The notes: a model not told the origin generated them from the letters alone. A stretch of 55,016 nt of DNA from Comamonadaceae bacterium (GCA_947372865.1 CANBVJ010000017.1:1-55016); one strand, 5' to 3'. Shown: positions 1 to 9,895, numbered from the stretch's first letter. Made by a program: numbers and translations.

Positions 1-207
1 GATGGATGCGCTGTCACCGGCCACCACCACGCGCGTGCCCGGCGCCATGCCTGAGAGCACCCGTTGCGCCACGCGCACCACCATGGGAATGCCGCCAATG
101 TCGGCCAGCGGTTTGTTGGGCAGGCGGGTGGAAGCCAGCCGCGCCGGTATGAGTACCGTAGTGAGCACGGCGGTGTGCGCCGTAACGTGGGGGTTGGCCC
201 CGCTCAC
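1..207 (-). CDS. kdsB: 3-deoxy-manno-octulosonate cytidylyltransferase, N-terminal part (cut by window edge)
   Basis: KdsB activates Kdo as CMP-Kdo for lipopolysaccharide core synthesis in the cytoplasm. Only the first 69 codons are present. The stretch [18 protein letters not shown] is the conserved nucleotide-binding start of the CMP-Kdo synthetase family, followed by the expected [13 protein letters not shown] segment. The reading frame begins at a GTG that shares four bases (GTGA) with the stop of the upstream Trm112-like gene, which suggests translational coupling. It is the last visible gene of the exbB-exbD-lpxK-Trm112-kdsB chain, a common Burkholderiales order. The family call is firm; the GTG start is an inference from the overlap. 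Confidence 0.93.
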   Translation of the reverse strand, partial: MSGANPHVTAHTAVLTTVLIPARLASTRLPNKPLADIGGIPMVVRVAQRVLSGMAPGTRVVVAGDSASI

Positions 208-386
208 GGCCCGAGCTCGGCGTCGCTTAAGGGGCGGGCCTCGTTTTCGAGCAGGATGGGAATGCCGTCGTGCACCGGATAGGCCAGGCGCGCGCTGCGC
301 GACCACAGCTCCAGCTTGTCGGCACTCCATTCCAGGGGGCCTTTGGTGACCGGGCAAACGAGCAAAGAAAGCAGCTTAGTGTCCAT
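204..386 (-). CDS. Trm112-like / YcaR-type small protein
   Basis: A 60-residue protein starting [20 protein letters not shown], the typical beginning of the bacterial Trm112/YcaR (UPF0434) family, which is almost always encoded between lpxK and kdsB. Its role in bacteria is not settled; eukaryotic and archaeal Trm112 proteins are zinc-binding activators of methyltransferases. Only one cysteine (C11) is visible, so a complete four-cysteine zinc site is not present in this copy. It starts inside the last 11 bases of lpxK and its TGA overlaps the GTG of kdsB. Confidence 0.92.
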   Translation of the reverse strand: MDTKLLSLLVCPVTKGPLEWSADKLELWSRSARLAYPVHDGIPILLENEARPLSDAELGP

Positions 387-1440
387 GGCCAGATGATAAA
401 CGTCTGGCCGCCTGCGCCGCGCGGTGGGCGGCGATGTGCTGGTCAACTGCAGCAAAAAATGCGGGTTCGATGGTTTGCTCCAGCGCCACGGACAGGGCAC
501 TGGGCGCCACTTGCCAGAGCTTGGGTGCGTCTTTTTCGGTGCAAAGCAGTTGGACTGTGCCCCAAGCTGCAATGTTGGCCTGGCGAAAATCAAAGTGGTC
601 AGGCAGGGCTTGCGTTTGGGCCAGCACCAGCCCAGTTTGGCGCAGCATGCTGAAAAACATGTCCGGGCGTGCAATACCGGCTACCGCCTGCACCGGTAAG
701 CGCCCCGGCGCGTTCAGGTCCCGTAGGTGCGTGGTGGCGCCGTGGCGGTCTTGCGCTACGGTGGCCAGCGCGCGCTGCGCACTGAATTGCCCGGCTCCGC
801 CCGCGCCACTGGTGTTGAGCAGCAGCAGCCGCGCGCCGCTTTGTCCGGCAGCGGCCACGCCCCGGCGCGGCCAGGGCTCGCGCAAGGGGCCGGCGGGCAG
901 CAGCCAGCCGTTGCCGCAGCCCCGGTCGTCAAACACGCAGATGTCTAGATCACGAAACAGGCGGTAGTGCTGCAAACCGTCGTCGCAGACGATGACATCG
1001 GTCTGCGGGTGCTGGGCGAGCAGGGCGCTGGCGGCCTGATGGCGGTCGCGCGCTACAAATACCGGTGCCCCGGTGGCGCGCGCAATCAGCAAGGGCTCGT
1101 CGCCCACCTCTTGTGCGCTAGACGACGCGCTCACCGGCTGACACGCCTGCCCGTCGCGCCCAAACCCGCGCGACACCACGCCCACGCGCAGTCCCCGCGC
1201 TTGCAGGTGGCGTACCAGTGACATCACCGTAGGCGTTTTGCCCGCACCACCGGCCACCACATTGCCCACCACGATGACAAAAGCGTTTACGTGCTGGCTC
1301 TTGAGCAGGTGCCAGCGAAACAACTGGCGGCGCACAGCGGCCAAGGCGCCGTAGAGGGCGGCTATGGGCAGTAGCGCGCAGGCCAACGGCCTCTTGCCGG
1401 TCCAGGCGCGCAGCAAGGCGCTGGCAAGCGCGTCGCGCAT
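376..1440 (-). CDS. lpxK: Tetraacyldisaccharide 4'-kinase
   Basis: LpxK phosphorylates the 4' position of the lipid A disaccharide at the inner membrane, the sixth step of lipid A synthesis. The 354-residue protein has the family's usual length. An N-terminal hydrophobic segment (about residues 18-36) is followed by an unusual P-loop, [12 protein letters not shown] (about 59-70), and then by [10 protein letters not shown] (about 151-160), the conserved acidic/histidine segment of LpxK. It follows exbD with only five bases between them and overlaps the next gene by 11 bases, so the chain is probably one transcript. Confidence 0.96.
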   Translation of the reverse strand: MRDALASALLRAWTGKRPLACALLPIAALYGALAAVRRQLFRWHLLKSQHVNAFVIVVGNVVAGGAGKTPTVMSLVRHLQARGLRVGVVSRGFGRDGQACQPVSASSSAQEVGDEPLLIARATGAPVFVARDRHQAASALLAQHPQTDVIVCDDGLQHYRLFRDLDICVFDDRGCGNGWLLPAGPLREPWPRRGVAAAGQSGARLLLLNTSGAGGAGQFSAQRALATVAQDRHGATTHLRDLNAPGRLPVQAVAGIARPDMFFSMLRQTGLVLAQTQALPDHFDFRQANIAAWGTVQLLCTEKDAPKLWQVAPSALSVALEQTIEPAFFAAVDQHIAAHRAAQAARRLSSGHGH

Positions 1441-1445
1441 GGCGC

Positions 1446-1913
1446 TTAGTCGCTGCCCGGCGTCGGGCTTTGCAGGGCGAAGGTGACTTGGGTGATGCCC
1501 ACCAGGCGCGCGGCCTCGATCGCCGTCATCACCGACTGGTGGCTGGCGCTGGCGTCCGCGCTGACGATCAGCACCGGCGTGCCGCTGCCCCGCGCGCTGG
1601 CGCGCAGCGCGCTGGCCAGCGCGCGCAGCCCCCGGCCTTGCAGTGCCTCATTGCCCACGCTGTAGTCGCCGCTGGCGCTCACGCCCACATGCACTTCATG
1701 CGGAAACTCTTTTGGCGCCTCGGCGTTGGCCACCGGCAGGTTGATCTTGAGCTGGCTGTATTTGCTGTAAGTGGTGGAGAGCATCAAAAAGATCAGCACC
1801 ACCAGCAGCACGTCAATGAAAGGAATCAGGTTGATCTCGGGCTCGTCGCGGCGGGGCGCACCAAAACCAAAGCCCGAGCCGCCAGAATCAGAGCCACCAA
1901 AGCGCATGCTCAT
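1446..1913 (-). CDS. exbD: ExbD/TolR family biopolymer transport protein
   Basis: A 155-residue single-pass protein that works with ExbB in the proton-driven inner-membrane motor energising outer-membrane transport or envelope maintenance. The segment EINLIPFIDVLLVVLIFLML (about 26-45) carries the membrane-embedded aspartate (ID in PFIDV) typical of ExbD/TolR; the rest is a periplasmic domain. The ATG at 1913 overlaps the exbB stop as ATGA. No tonB lies beside it; the gene sits upstream of lpxK as in many Burkholderiales. A second ExbB/ExbD set with TonB lies at 46680-49039. Confidence 0.9.
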   Translation of the reverse strand: MSMRFGGSDSGGSGFGFGAPRRDEPEINLIPFIDVLLVVLIFLMLSTTYSKYSQLKINLPVANAEAPKEFPHEVHVGVSASGDYSVGNEALQGRGLRALASALRASARGSGTPVLIVSADASASHQSVMTAIEAARLVGITQVTFALQSPTPGSD

Positions 1914-2542
1914 GGCTTGATGTGCCCGCAGGCCTTCAGGTGGCGCAGCAACTGGTCGGCGCTGGTTTCCAGGGTCAGCAAATAGCCGTCCACCCGGGCG
2001 CGAAAGTAGCGCCAAAACACCAGCGCTGGAATCGCTACCAGCAGGCCAAAGGCGGTGTTGTACAAGGCCATGGAAATACCCTGTGCCAGTTGTGCCGGGT
2101 TGCCCGTGCCGCCTACCGGCCCCTGCGCCCCAAAAATCTCGATCATGCCGATCACCGTGCCCAGCAAACCCATCAGCGGCGCGGCCGACGCCACGGTGGC
2201 TAGGGCACTCAAATGTGCGTCTAATCGCTGGGCTGCGGCACGCCCGGCGTTTTGCACCACGGCGCGCAGGTCTTCTTCGCTGCATTGGGGCTTGTCGTTG
2301 AGCGCTTGCAGCGCGCTGCCTAGCACCTGCCCAAGCAGCGAATTGCTTTCAAGTTCTGCCACCGAGGCCGAGGCCGGAATGCGCTGCTGCGTTGCCGCCA
2401 TGACCGCTTTGGTTAGGCCGGGGGGCGCAATTTTGGGCTCGGCCAGGCTGATAAAGCGCTCAAACACAATGGCCAGCGCCAGCACCGAGCTGGCAATCAG
2501 CGGCCAGATCGGCCATCCAGCTGCTTGTATGATGGAAAACAA
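1910..2542 (-). CDS. exbB: ExbB/TolQ/MotA-family proton channel protein
   Basis: The 210-residue protein has the three-helix layout of ExbB/TolQ: a first helix at about 5-25, then a cytoplasmic stretch, then two helices around ALATVASAAPLMGLLGTVIGM (about 114-134) and GISMALYNTAFGLLVAIPAL (about 155-174). The GLLGTVIGM and TAFGLLVAIP motifs are family signatures. It is the first gene of the minus-strand chain to kdsB, and its start faces xseA across about 140 bases. Confidence 0.93.
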   Translation of the reverse strand: MFSIIQAAGWPIWPLIASSVLALAIVFERFISLAEPKIAPPGLTKAVMAATQQRIPASASVAELESNSLLGQVLGSALQALNDKPQCSEEDLRAVVQNAGRAAAQRLDAHLSALATVASAAPLMGLLGTVIGMIEIFGAQGPVGGTGNPAQLAQGISMALYNTAFGLLVAIPALVFWRYFRARVDGYLLTLETSADQLLRHLKACGHIKP

Positions 2543-2682
2543 GGCAAGGCCCCCTTTTGCTGTGACTAATGTTTGAATAAAAGGGCATTATCCGGGATTG
2601 TTTGGCGCCTGCGACCCGCTGTCCGCGCGGCCATGGTTTGCCCCACTTCTCCTGATTTTTGTCCGCCCGCCTTTTCCATTTG

Positions 2683-4017
2683 ATGCCAGACGCCTTTTCC
2701 CCTGCCACGCCTCTTTCCCGCACGCCGCCGCGCGTATGGGGCGTGGGCGCGCTGTGCCACGCCATTGCCGATACGCTGGACGCGCGCTTTAACCCGGTGC
2801 GCGTGGCCGGTGAGATCAGCGGCTTTGTGCGCGCGGCCAGCGGCCACTGCTATTTTTCGCTCAAGGACGACAGCGGCCAGATCCGCTGCGCCATGTTCAA
2901 GCGCGCCGCTGGTGGCCTGGAATTTGCGCCGCGCGACGGCCAGCGGGTCGAGGTGTCGGGCCGCCTGGGCGTCTACGAGCCGCGCGGCGAGCTGCAATTG
3001 GTGGTGGAAAGCATGGCCCGCGCAGGCGAGGGCACCTTGTTTGAGCAATTTTTGCTGCTCAAAGCCAAGCTCGAAGCCCAAGGCCTGTTTGACCCCGCGC
3101 ACAAACGCCCCCTGCCGCGCCGGGTGCGCGGTATTGGCCTGGTCACGTCGCTGGGGGCTGCGGCTTTGCACGACGTGGTCACCGCGCTGCAGCGCCGCGT
3201 GCCGCACATTCCAGTGGTGCTGGCCCCGGCCAGCGTGCAAGGGCAGGGCGCAGCCGCCGAGATTTGCCAGGCGCTGCAGCAGTTGTACGCGCTGGCGCTG
3301 CCTGCGCCCAACATGCCGCAGGCGGGCGCAGTGTCGATTGATGTGATTTTGCTGGTGCGTGGCGGCGGCGCCCTGGAAGACCTGTGGTCGTTCAACGACG
3401 AGACGCTGGCGCGCACCCTGTTTGACAGCCCGGTGCCGGTGGTGGCGGGCATTGGCCACGAGACCGATTTCACCATTGCCGACTTTGTGGCCGACCTGCG
3501 TGCCCCCACGCCCACGGCTGCAGCCGAACTTTGCGCCCCGGCGCGCCAAGAGGCCATGATTGGTGCCGCGCAGTTGCAAGACCGTTTGCAGACCGCCGCT
3601 TACCGGCTGTTGGACCGCCGCGCGCAGGCGCTGGACATGGCCACGGCGCGTCTGGGTCGCCCCTCGGCCACACTGGCGCGCAGGCAATTGGCCTTGGCCG
3701 ACGCGGGCCAGCGCCTAAGCCACGCCTTGCCCCAGCGCCTGCAAGCGCGCGCGGTGGCTTTGCAGCGGGCGCAAGCGGCGCTCGCGGTGGCCGCGCAGCG
3801 CAGTTTGCAGGCGCAAACGCACCGTGTTGCGTCGCTGGAACTGCGCCTGGGCCTGCTCGATCCACGCCTGGTACTGGCGCGCGGCTACTCCTGGCTGACC
3901 GACGCGCAGGGCCAGGCGCTCACCCAGGCGGCGCAGTTGCACCCGGGCCAGGCGGTGCAAGCCACCCTTGCAGACGGTACGGCTGCTTTGCAAGTGCAAT
4001 CCGTGGCCAGCAATTAG
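2683..4017 (+). CDS. xseA: Exodeoxyribonuclease VII large subunit
   Basis: XseA is the catalytic subunit of exonuclease VII, which degrades single-stranded DNA from both ends. The 444-residue reading has the N-terminal OB-fold (about 17-115, with VAGEISGF and HCYFSLKD), the central catalytic domain with LVRGGGALEDLWSFND and GHETDFTIADFVADLRAPTPTAAAE, and a C-terminal coiled coil ending in VLARGYS. I chose the ATG at 2683; an in-frame TTG at 2659 would add eight residues. The small subunit gene xseB is not in the window. Confidence 0.96.
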   Translation: MPDAFSPATPLSRTPPRVWGVGALCHAIADTLDARFNPVRVAGEISGFVRAASGHCYFSLKDDSGQIRCAMFKRAAGGLEFAPRDGQRVEVSGRLGVYEPRGELQLVVESMARAGEGTLFEQFLLLKAKLEAQGLFDPAHKRPLPRRVRGIGLVTSLGAAALHDVVTALQRRVPHIPVVLAPASVQGQGAAAEICQALQQLYALALPAPNMPQAGAVSIDVILLVRGGGALEDLWSFNDETLARTLFDSPVPVVAGIGHETDFTIADFVADLRAPTPTAAAELCAPARQEAMIGAAQLQDRLQTAAYRLLDRRAQALDMATARLGRPSATLARRQLALADAGQRLSHALPQRLQARAVALQRAQAALAVAAQRSLQAQTHRVASLELRLGLLDPRLVLARGYSWLTDAQGQALTQAAQLHPGQAVQATLADGTAALQVQSVASN

Positions 4018-4059
4018 TTTCTACAATTCGCTTTTCACTTGACCAACCCAGAGGACACC

Positions 4060-4644
4060 ATGGAACACACCCTGCCCGCACTTCCCTACGCCATTGACGC
4101 ATTGGCCCCCGCTTATTCCCAGGAGACGCTGGAGTTTCACCACGGTAAGCACCACAACGCGTATGTGGTCAACCTCAACAACCTGCAAAAGGGCACGGAA
4201 TTTGAGGCCATGGCCCTGGAAGAGATCATCAAAAAATCCAGCGGCGGCATCTACAACAACTCCGCACAAATCTGGAACCACACGTTTTTCTGGAACTGCA
4301 TGAAGCCTAACGGCGGCGGCGAACCTACCGGCGCACTGGCTGCCGCCATCACCGCCAAGTGGGGCAGCTACGCGGCCTTTAAGGAAGCTTTCGTCAAGTC
4401 TGCCGTGGGCAACTTTGGCTCAGGCTGGACCTGGCTGGTCAAAAAGGCCGACGGATCGGTGGACATCGTCAACATGGGCGCCGCTGGCACCCCGCTAACC
4501 ACCGCTGACAAAGCGCTCTTGACCGTGGACGTGTGGGAACACGCCTACTACATCGATTACCGCAATATGCGCCCCAAGTTCGTGGAAACCTTCCTCGATA
4601 AACTGGTGAACTGGGAATTTGCGCAAGCCAATTTCGCAGCCTAA
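4060..4644 (+). CDS. sodB: Superoxide dismutase, iron type
   Basis: Converts superoxide to oxygen and hydrogen peroxide in the cytoplasm. The 194-residue length and the four metal ligands H27, H74, D157 and H161 fit the Fe/Mn family; the glutamine at position 70 in [10 protein letters not shown] is the arrangement expected of the iron type. The ATG at 4060 is preceded by GAGGA at an appropriate distance. The gene lies 42 bases after xseA and ends before a strong hairpin terminator. Confidence 0.96.
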   Translation: MEHTLPALPYAIDALAPAYSQETLEFHHGKHHNAYVVNLNNLQKGTEFEAMALEEIIKKSSGGIYNNSAQIWNHTFFWNCMKPNGGGEPTGALAAAITAKWGSYAAFKEAFVKSAVGNFGSGWTWLVKKADGSVDIVNMGAAGTPLTTADKALLTVDVWEHAYYIDYRNMRPKFVETFLDKLVNWEFAQANFAA

Positions 4645-4681
4645 GCCCCCAAGCCCACGCCCCGCAAGGGGTGGTGGAGTT

Positions 4682-4722
4682 AAAAAAAATGCCAGCCGGT
4701 GCAAACCGGGCTGGCATTTTTT
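4682..4722. terminator. Bidirectional intrinsic terminator between sodB and the cytochrome c gene
   Basis: ATGCCAGCC (4689-4697) pairs with GGCTGGCAT (4709-4717), with two further G-C pairs inside. The hairpin has an A run on its left and a T run on its right, so it can end transcription of sodB on the plus strand and of the cytochrome gene on the minus strand. Confidence 0.9.
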
Positions 4723-4741
4723 ATGGTCGTTTCGCGCAAGC

Positions 4742-5077
4742 CTATTTCAAACCCAGCACCCAGGCCACCAACCGTTTCGACTCCTCGGGCGTCACCTGCG
4801 CGTTGGCCGGCATGTAGACCACGCCCCAGACGCCGTTGCCGCCTTGGCGCACCTTGAGCGCCAGGCGCTCTGCGGCGAGCGGGTCTTGGCGGTATTTGTC
4901 CGCCACGGCCTTGAAGGCCGGGCCCACTACCTTTTTGTCGATGGCGTGGCAGGCCAGGCAGTTTTTGGACTTTGCAAATGCCGCATCCGTTGCAGCATCG
5001 GCCAGGGCCACGGGCCCGAGCAGCAGCGTGCCGCACAGGGCGGCTAGGCGCGCAGCAACTTGCTTTTTCGAGGTCAA
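4742..5077 (-). CDS. Periplasmic c-type cytochrome (c551/c8-like, one haem)
   Basis: A small electron carrier with one haem site, CLACH (residues 40-44), and a probable axial methionine at M89 in YMPAN, about 45 residues later, as in cytochromes c551/c8. The N-terminus has two lysines, a hydrophobic run and a signal-peptidase site after ALA (about residue 26), so it should be exported. The only plausible start that keeps this signal is a TTG at 5077, two bases after the ilvD stop; no clear ribosome binding site is seen, so coupling to ilvD is likely. Confidence 0.85.
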   Translation of the reverse strand: MTSKKQVAARLAALCGTLLLGPVALADAATDAAFAKSKNCLACHAIDKKVVGPAFKAVADKYRQDPLAAERLALKVRQGGNGVWGVVYMPANAQVTPEESKRLVAWVLGLK

Positions 5078-5078
5078 C

Positions 5079-6782
5079 TTAGTAGTTGTCCAGCACCGCG
5101 CCCTTGCTGGCGGTGGACGCATTAAAGGCAAATTTGGCTTGCACGCCGCGCGTGTAACGGGGCGCGGGCGCGGTCCAGGCGGCGCGGCGTTTGGCAATTT
5201 CGGCCTCATCCACATTGAGTTCCAGGATGAGCTGGTGCGCGTCGATGGTGATCGAGTCGCCCTCGTGGATGAGCGCAATCGTGCCCCCGGCAGCCGCCTC
5301 AGGCGCCACGTGGCCGACCACCATGCCCCAGGTGCCGCCCGAGAAGCGGCCATCGGTGATCAGGCCCACGCTTTCGCCCAGGCCCGCGCCGATCAGGGCG
5401 CCGGTGGGCGCCAGCATCTCAGGCATGCCGGGGCCGCCTTTGGGGCCCAGGTAGCGCAGCACCATCACGTCGCCGGCCACGATGCTGCCCGCCAAAATGG
5501 CTTTCAGGGCGGATTGTTCGTCTTCAAACACGCGGGCCGGGCCGGTCATGACGGGCTTTTTCAAGCCGGTGATCTTGGCCACGGCGCCTTCGGGCGACAG
5601 ATTGCCTTTGAGGATCGCCAGGTGGCCTTGGGCGTACATGGGTTTGTCGATGGGGCGAATCACGTCCTGGTCGGCGCGCGGCACATCGGGCACGTCTTTG
5701 AGCACTTCGGCAATCGTCTGGCCGGTGATGGTGATGCAGTCGCCGTGCAGCAGGCCCGCAGCCAGCAGGGTTTTCATGACTTGGGGGATGCCGCCGGCCT
5801 GGTGCAGATCAACAGCCAGGTATTTGCCGCTGGGCTTCAAGTCGCATAAGACGGGGGTTTTGACGCGCACGCGCTCAAAGTCGTCAATCGTCCATTCCAC
5901 TTCGGCGGCGTGGGCGATGGCCAAAAAGTGCAGCACCGCGTTGGTGGAGCCGCCGGTGGCCATGATCACAGCAACCGCGTTCTCAATCGACTTGCGGGTG
6001 ACGATGTCGCGGGGCTTGAGGTCTTTTTTGATGGCTTCGATCAGCACTTTGGCCGATTCTTTGGCCGAATTCATTTTTTCGTCGTGCGGGTTGGCCATGG
6101 TGCTTGAATAGGCCAGTGACATGCCCAGAGCTTCAAATGCGCTGGACATGGTGTTGGCCGTGTACATGCCGCCACACGAGCCGGGGCCGGGAATGGCGCG
6201 CTGCTCGATTTCATGCAGGTCAAAGTCGCTAAGGTTGCCCGCAGCGTTTTGGCCCACGGCTTCAAACACGCTGACGATGTTCAGGTCTTGGCCCTGGTAG
6301 CGGCCTGGCAGGATGGTGCCGCCGTAAACATAAATGGCCGGCACATTGGCGCGCAACATGCCCATCATGCCGCCGGGCATGTTTTTGTCGCAGCCGCCGA
6401 CCACCACCACGCCGTCCATCCACTGGCCTTGCACGCAGGTCTCGATGCAGTCCGAGATCACCTCGCGGCTCACCAGGCTGTATTTCATGCCTTCGGTGCC
6501 CATGGCCATGCCGTCCGAGATGGTGGGCGTGCCAAACACCTGGGCGTTGCCGCCGGCTTCTTCAATGCCGGCAATGGCCGCGTCCGCCAGCTTTTGCAGG
6601 CCGCTGTTGCAGGGCGTGATCGTGCTGTAGCCGTTGGCCACGCCGACCATGGGTTTTTTAAAGTCCGACTCTTCGTAGCCCATGGCGTAGTACATGGACC
6701 GGTTGGGCGCGCGCGACTTGCCTTCGGTGATGTTGGCGCTGCGGCGATTGATGTGCTGGATAGGGATGATTTTGTCGGACAT
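5079..6782 (-). CDS. ilvD: Dihydroxy-acid dehydratase
   Basis: IlvD makes 2-keto acids from dihydroxy acids in valine and isoleucine synthesis, using an iron-sulfur cluster and Mg2+. The 567-residue protein shows the cluster cysteines in [10 protein letters not shown] and [14 protein letters not shown] and the C-terminal GRFSGGTWG segment. The ATG at 6782 gives the standard start MSDKI; upstream in-frame codons lack homologous sequence. A possible -10 box (TAAAAT, minus strand, 6814-6819) lies about 30 bases upstream. Confidence 0.96.
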   Translation of the reverse strand: MSDKIIPIQHINRRSANITEGKSRAPNRSMYYAMGYEESDFKKPMVGVANGYSTITPCNSGLQKLADAAIAGIEEAGGNAQVFGTPTISDGMAMGTEGMKYSLVSREVISDCIETCVQGQWMDGVVVVGGCDKNMPGGMMGMLRANVPAIYVYGGTILPGRYQGQDLNIVSVFEAVGQNAAGNLSDFDLHEIEQRAIPGPGSCGGMYTANTMSSAFEALGMSLAYSSTMANPHDEKMNSAKESAKVLIEAIKKDLKPRDIVTRKSIENAVAVIMATGGSTNAVLHFLAIAHAAEVEWTIDDFERVRVKTPVLCDLKPSGKYLAVDLHQAGGIPQVMKTLLAAGLLHGDCITITGQTIAEVLKDVPDVPRADQDVIRPIDKPMYAQGHLAILKGNLSPEGAVAKITGLKKPVMTGPARVFEDEQSALKAILAGSIVAGDVMVLRYLGPKGGPGMPEMLAPTGALIGAGLGESVGLITDGRFSGGTWGMVVGHVAPEAAAGGTIALIHEGDSITIDAHQLILELNVDEAEIAKRRAAWTAPAPRYTRGVQAKFAFNASTASKGAVLDNY

Positions 6783-6896
6783 GGTGGGTGAGGGTGGTTG
6801 CGGGCAAAAGCAAATTTTACGTCCGGGGGCGCTGCCTAGGGACGGCAAGAGGCTTGGACCTTATCGGGGCTGGGAAGCTGGTCTTCCAATGATGGT

Positions 6897-8732
6897 TTAC
6901 TTCCCAAACGAATCCTTCAACCCCACCGCCAAATTAAACACCGGCTTGCCGCCTTGCCGGTGGTCAACGCGGTCGGCTACAAAGTAGCCAAGCCGTTCAA
7001 ACTGAAACTTCTGGTCGGGCAGGGCGCTTGCCAGTGACGGCTCCACGATGGCGGTGACGATTTTCAGGCTGTGGGGGTTCAGGCCCTCCAGGAAGTCTTT
7101 GCCACCGGCGTCGGGTTGTTCGTCGCTGAACAGGCGGTCGTACATGCGCACTTCGGCGGCTACACCGTCATGGGCGCCCACCCAGGTGATCACGCCTTTG
7201 ACCTTGACGCTGGACGAGCCGGGCGTGCCGCTCTTGGTGTCGGGGATCAGTGTGGCGTGCACTTCCGTGATTTGGCCGTTGGCGTCTTTTTGGGTGCCGG
7301 TGCATTCGATGATGTGGCCGTATTTGAGCCGCACCTTGTTGCCGGGGAACAGGCGAAAGAAGCCCGCTGGGGGCGTTTCTTCAAAGTCGCTGCGCTCAAT
7401 CCACACCTCGCGCCCCATCACGAACTCTCTGTTGCCCAGTTCGGGGTGGTGCGGGTGCATGGGGGCGCTGCAGGCGTCTAGCGTGCCTGCGCCCATCACG
7501 GAGTCCCAGTTGGTCAGCACGAGTTTGACCGGGTCCAGCACCACCATGGCGCGCTGGGCCGAACCGTCCAGGTCTTCACGCAGGCAGCCCTCCAGGGTGG
7601 AATAGTCAATCCAGCTATCGCTCTTGGTCACGCCAATACGCTCGGCAAACAGGCGCAGGCTCTCTGGCGTGTAGCCCCGGCGGCGCAGGCCCACGATGGT
7701 GGGCATGCGCGGGTCGTCCCAGCCGCTTACTTTGTGTTCATTCACGAGCTGCGCCAGCTTGCGCTTGCTGGTGATCACATAGGTCAGGTTCAGGCGGGCA
7801 AATTCGTACTGCTTGGGCGGCGGGCTGGCCAAGAGGCCGGCCTCGATCAGCCGCTCCATCAGCCAGTCGTAAAACGGGCGCTGGTCTTCAAATTCGAGCG
7901 TGCAAATGCTGTGGGTGATTTGCTCCAGCGCGTCTTCAATCGGGTGCGCAAAGGTGTACATCGGGTAGATGCACCAGGTGTCACCCGTGTTGTGGTGCGT
8001 GGCGCGGCGGATGCGGTAGATGGCCGGGTCGCGCAGGTTGATGTTGGGGCTGGCCATGTCGATCTTGGCGCGCAGCACCATGGAGCCGTCTTCGTGCTGA
8101 CCATCGCGCATTTCGCGAAAACGCGCCAGGTTCTCGGCGGGCGTGCGGCTTCTGAACGGGCTGTCCACGCCGGGTTTACCAAAGTCACCGCGGTTGACGC
8201 GCATTTGCTCGGGCGTTTGTTCGTCCACATAGGCGTGGCCGGCTTCTATCAGCGCTTCGGCGGCGCGGTACATGAAGGCGAAATAGTCGCTGGCCTGGTA
8301 GGGCTTGTCATTACCCGGCTGGCTCCAGTCAAAGCCCAGCCAGCGCACCGCGTCGATGATGCTGTTGACGTATTCGGTGTCTTCTTTTTCAGGATTGGTG
8401 TCGTCAAAGCGCAGGTGGCACACGCCGCCATAGTCACGCGCCAAGCCAAAGTTCAGGCAAATGCTCTTGGCGTGGCCCACGTGTAAGTAGCCGTTGGGCT
8501 CGGGCGGAAAGCGGGTGCGGATGCGCGCCAGGTCCAGCGAACCGGTGGCCTGGTGTGCTGCGTCGCCAGGGCTGCCCGCCCAACGGCGCGTGGCGTAGGT
8601 ACCGGCTGCCAGGTCGTGCTCAATAATCTGTCGCAAGAAGTTGCTGGCTTTACCGGAATGTGTGGCTTCGGGCGTGGCGGCGGTTTTGGCGCCAGACTTT
8701 GCAGCAGGCTTGGCAGAAATGGGGTTACTCAT
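6897..8732 (-). CDS. glnS: Glutamine--tRNA ligase
   Basis: A class I synthetase that charges tRNA-Gln. The 611-residue protein has the HIGH-type motif in FPPEPNGYLHVGHAKS and the KMSKS-type motif in VITSKRKLAQL, followed by the anticodon-binding beta-barrel domains. The ATG at 8732 gives a roughly 45-residue low-complexity extension rich in Ala, Lys and Thr before the catalytic domain, common in Burkholderiales GlnS. Together with GluQ at 36403 it covers glutamine charging and queuosine-tRNA glutamylation. Confidence 0.96.
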   Translation of the reverse strand: MSNPISAKPAAKSGAKTAATPEATHSGKASNFLRQIIEHDLAAGTYATRRWAGSPGDAAHQATGSLDLARIRTRFPPEPNGYLHVGHAKSICLNFGLARDYGGVCHLRFDDTNPEKEDTEYVNSIIDAVRWLGFDWSQPGNDKPYQASDYFAFMYRAAEALIEAGHAYVDEQTPEQMRVNRGDFGKPGVDSPFRSRTPAENLARFREMRDGQHEDGSMVLRAKIDMASPNINLRDPAIYRIRRATHHNTGDTWCIYPMYTFAHPIEDALEQITHSICTLEFEDQRPFYDWLMERLIEAGLLASPPPKQYEFARLNLTYVITSKRKLAQLVNEHKVSGWDDPRMPTIVGLRRRGYTPESLRLFAERIGVTKSDSWIDYSTLEGCLREDLDGSAQRAMVVLDPVKLVLTNWDSVMGAGTLDACSAPMHPHHPELGNREFVMGREVWIERSDFEETPPAGFFRLFPGNKVRLKYGHIIECTGTQKDANGQITEVHATLIPDTKSGTPGSSSVKVKGVITWVGAHDGVAAEVRMYDRLFSDEQPDAGGKDFLEGLNPHSLKIVTAIVEPSLASALPDQKFQFERLGYFVADRVDHRQGGKPVFNLAVGLKDSFGK

Positions 8733-8762
8733 GCGATTGATTTTAGACGGGGCCTTTTGCTG

Positions 8763-9344
8763 ATGCGCCCGGCCTTTGTCCCCAGCGCGGGCCAGTTTTG
8801 GCTGCGGGTGGCGATGCTGCTGTTTTTTGCCGTCTGGTCGCAGCGGCTCCTGGGCCTGGACTACCGCACGGGCGAGATGGCTGGTTCGTTTTTGCATTCG
8901 CCCCTGATGGTGTTCCACGAGGCCGGGCACGCGATTTTTTCACCGTTCGGCAAGTGGCTGATGGTGGCCGGCGGCACGCTCCTGCAACTCATCATGCCCG
9001 CGCTGCTGTGTGGCGGCCTGTGGTTTACCAACCGGGATGCCTTTGGCGCCACGCTGGGGTCCTGGTTTTTTGGCGTGTCGCTGCTCGACGTTGCGCCCTA
9101 CGTGTATGACGCGCTGCAACCCCGCTTGGCCTTGCTCAACGGCAAAGAAGGCACGGTGGATTCGCACGACTGGATGTTTTTGTTAAACAGCGGCGACTGG
9201 GTAGCGCAGGCGCACCGGCTGGGTCATGCGGTGTATTGGGCGGGCGCTGCGGTGGTGGTGGCGTCCTTGCTGGCCGGAGCGTGGGTGCTATGGACCCAGT
9301 ACCGCAAGCACTTCCGGCTGGGGCGGCGAACCCGCATGGGTTAA
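8763..9344 (+). CDS. Membrane-embedded zinc protease-like protein (M50/site-2-type)
   Basis: A 193-residue protein with several hydrophobic segments (about 12-27, 66-90, 97-115 and 157-178). The HEAGH sequence (H52, E53, H56) lies at the edge of a membrane segment, and a later aspartate in SLLDVAPY (D109) could be the third zinc ligand as in site-2 (M50) proteases. This is the layout of short M50B-like proteins of unknown substrate. The start at 8763 is divergent from glnS with 30 bases between them; the end overlaps the convergent DUF2306-like gene by four bases. Family placement rests on motif and topology only. Confidence 0.7.
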   Translation: MRPAFVPSAGQFWLRVAMLLFFAVWSQRLLGLDYRTGEMAGSFLHSPLMVFHEAGHAIFSPFGKWLMVAGGTLLQLIMPALLCGGLWFTNRDAFGATLGSWFFGVSLLDVAPYVYDALQPRLALLNGKEGTVDSHDWMFLLNSGDWVAQAHRLGHAVYWAGAAVVVASLLAGAWVLWTQYRKHFRLGRRTRMG

Positions 9345-9754
9345 AGCCAGCCCAACCACTGGTGCCAGATCAGCGTGCCCAAAAAGCGGTTGGGCAGCAG
9401 CGTAAAACCACCGGCCACCACGCAGGCACCCAGGTACAGCGACTGCATGGTTTTGCGGTGCCCTGCGATGTTTTTGTGCAGCAGGAAGCGAAAAGCGCCG
9501 AACAGGCTAAAAAGCGTAAACGGCACCAACAAATGAATAGGCGTGTAGCCGGCCAGATTGGGCAGCTCAAAGTCGCGGATAAAAATGGCCGAGAAGGCCG
9601 TCACCAGCATCAGTGTGACCCAGGCGTAGCCAAATGCGCGGTGCAGCATCGGGCGCTGGGTGCGGCCCTTGCGTGCCCACAAAGCCACAGGACCTATAGC
9701 GACAGCGCCCAAGGCGGCAGTCATGTGGACGGCGATCAAGGGGGTGAGTTGCAT
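9341..9754 (-). CDS. DUF2306-like multi-pass membrane protein
   Basis: A 137-residue protein with about four membrane segments (7-25, 43-60, 71-89, 108-124). Conserved-looking polar residues lie near the membrane: HMTAALG, LHRAFGYAW, GHRKTMQSLYLG. This pattern matches the DUF2306 family of predicted bacterial membrane proteins, whose function is unknown. It converges on the M50-like gene, sharing four bases at their ends. Confidence 0.72.
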   Translation of the reverse strand: MQLTPLIAVHMTAALGAVAIGPVALWARKGRTQRPMLHRAFGYAWVTLMLVTAFSAIFIRDFELPNLAGYTPIHLLVPFTLFSLFGAFRFLLHKNIAGHRKTMQSLYLGACVVAGGFTLLPNRFLGTLIWHQWLGWL

Positions 9755-9895
9755 GGTGATGAAAGGTGTTGGCGGGTAGACGGCGTGAGCTTACAACAGC
9801 CCTTCAAGCGCCTCGCGCCTGCAACTCATGGAGGCGCTGCGCCATGGGTGAGAAAATACACGGCTTACTTGCGATAAACCACCAAGGATAAAACT

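Noticed and set aside
2566..3687. 373-codon frame on the minus strand opposite xseA
   Set aside because: Arg/Gln/His-rich translation without domains, fully inside the well-supported xseA gene.
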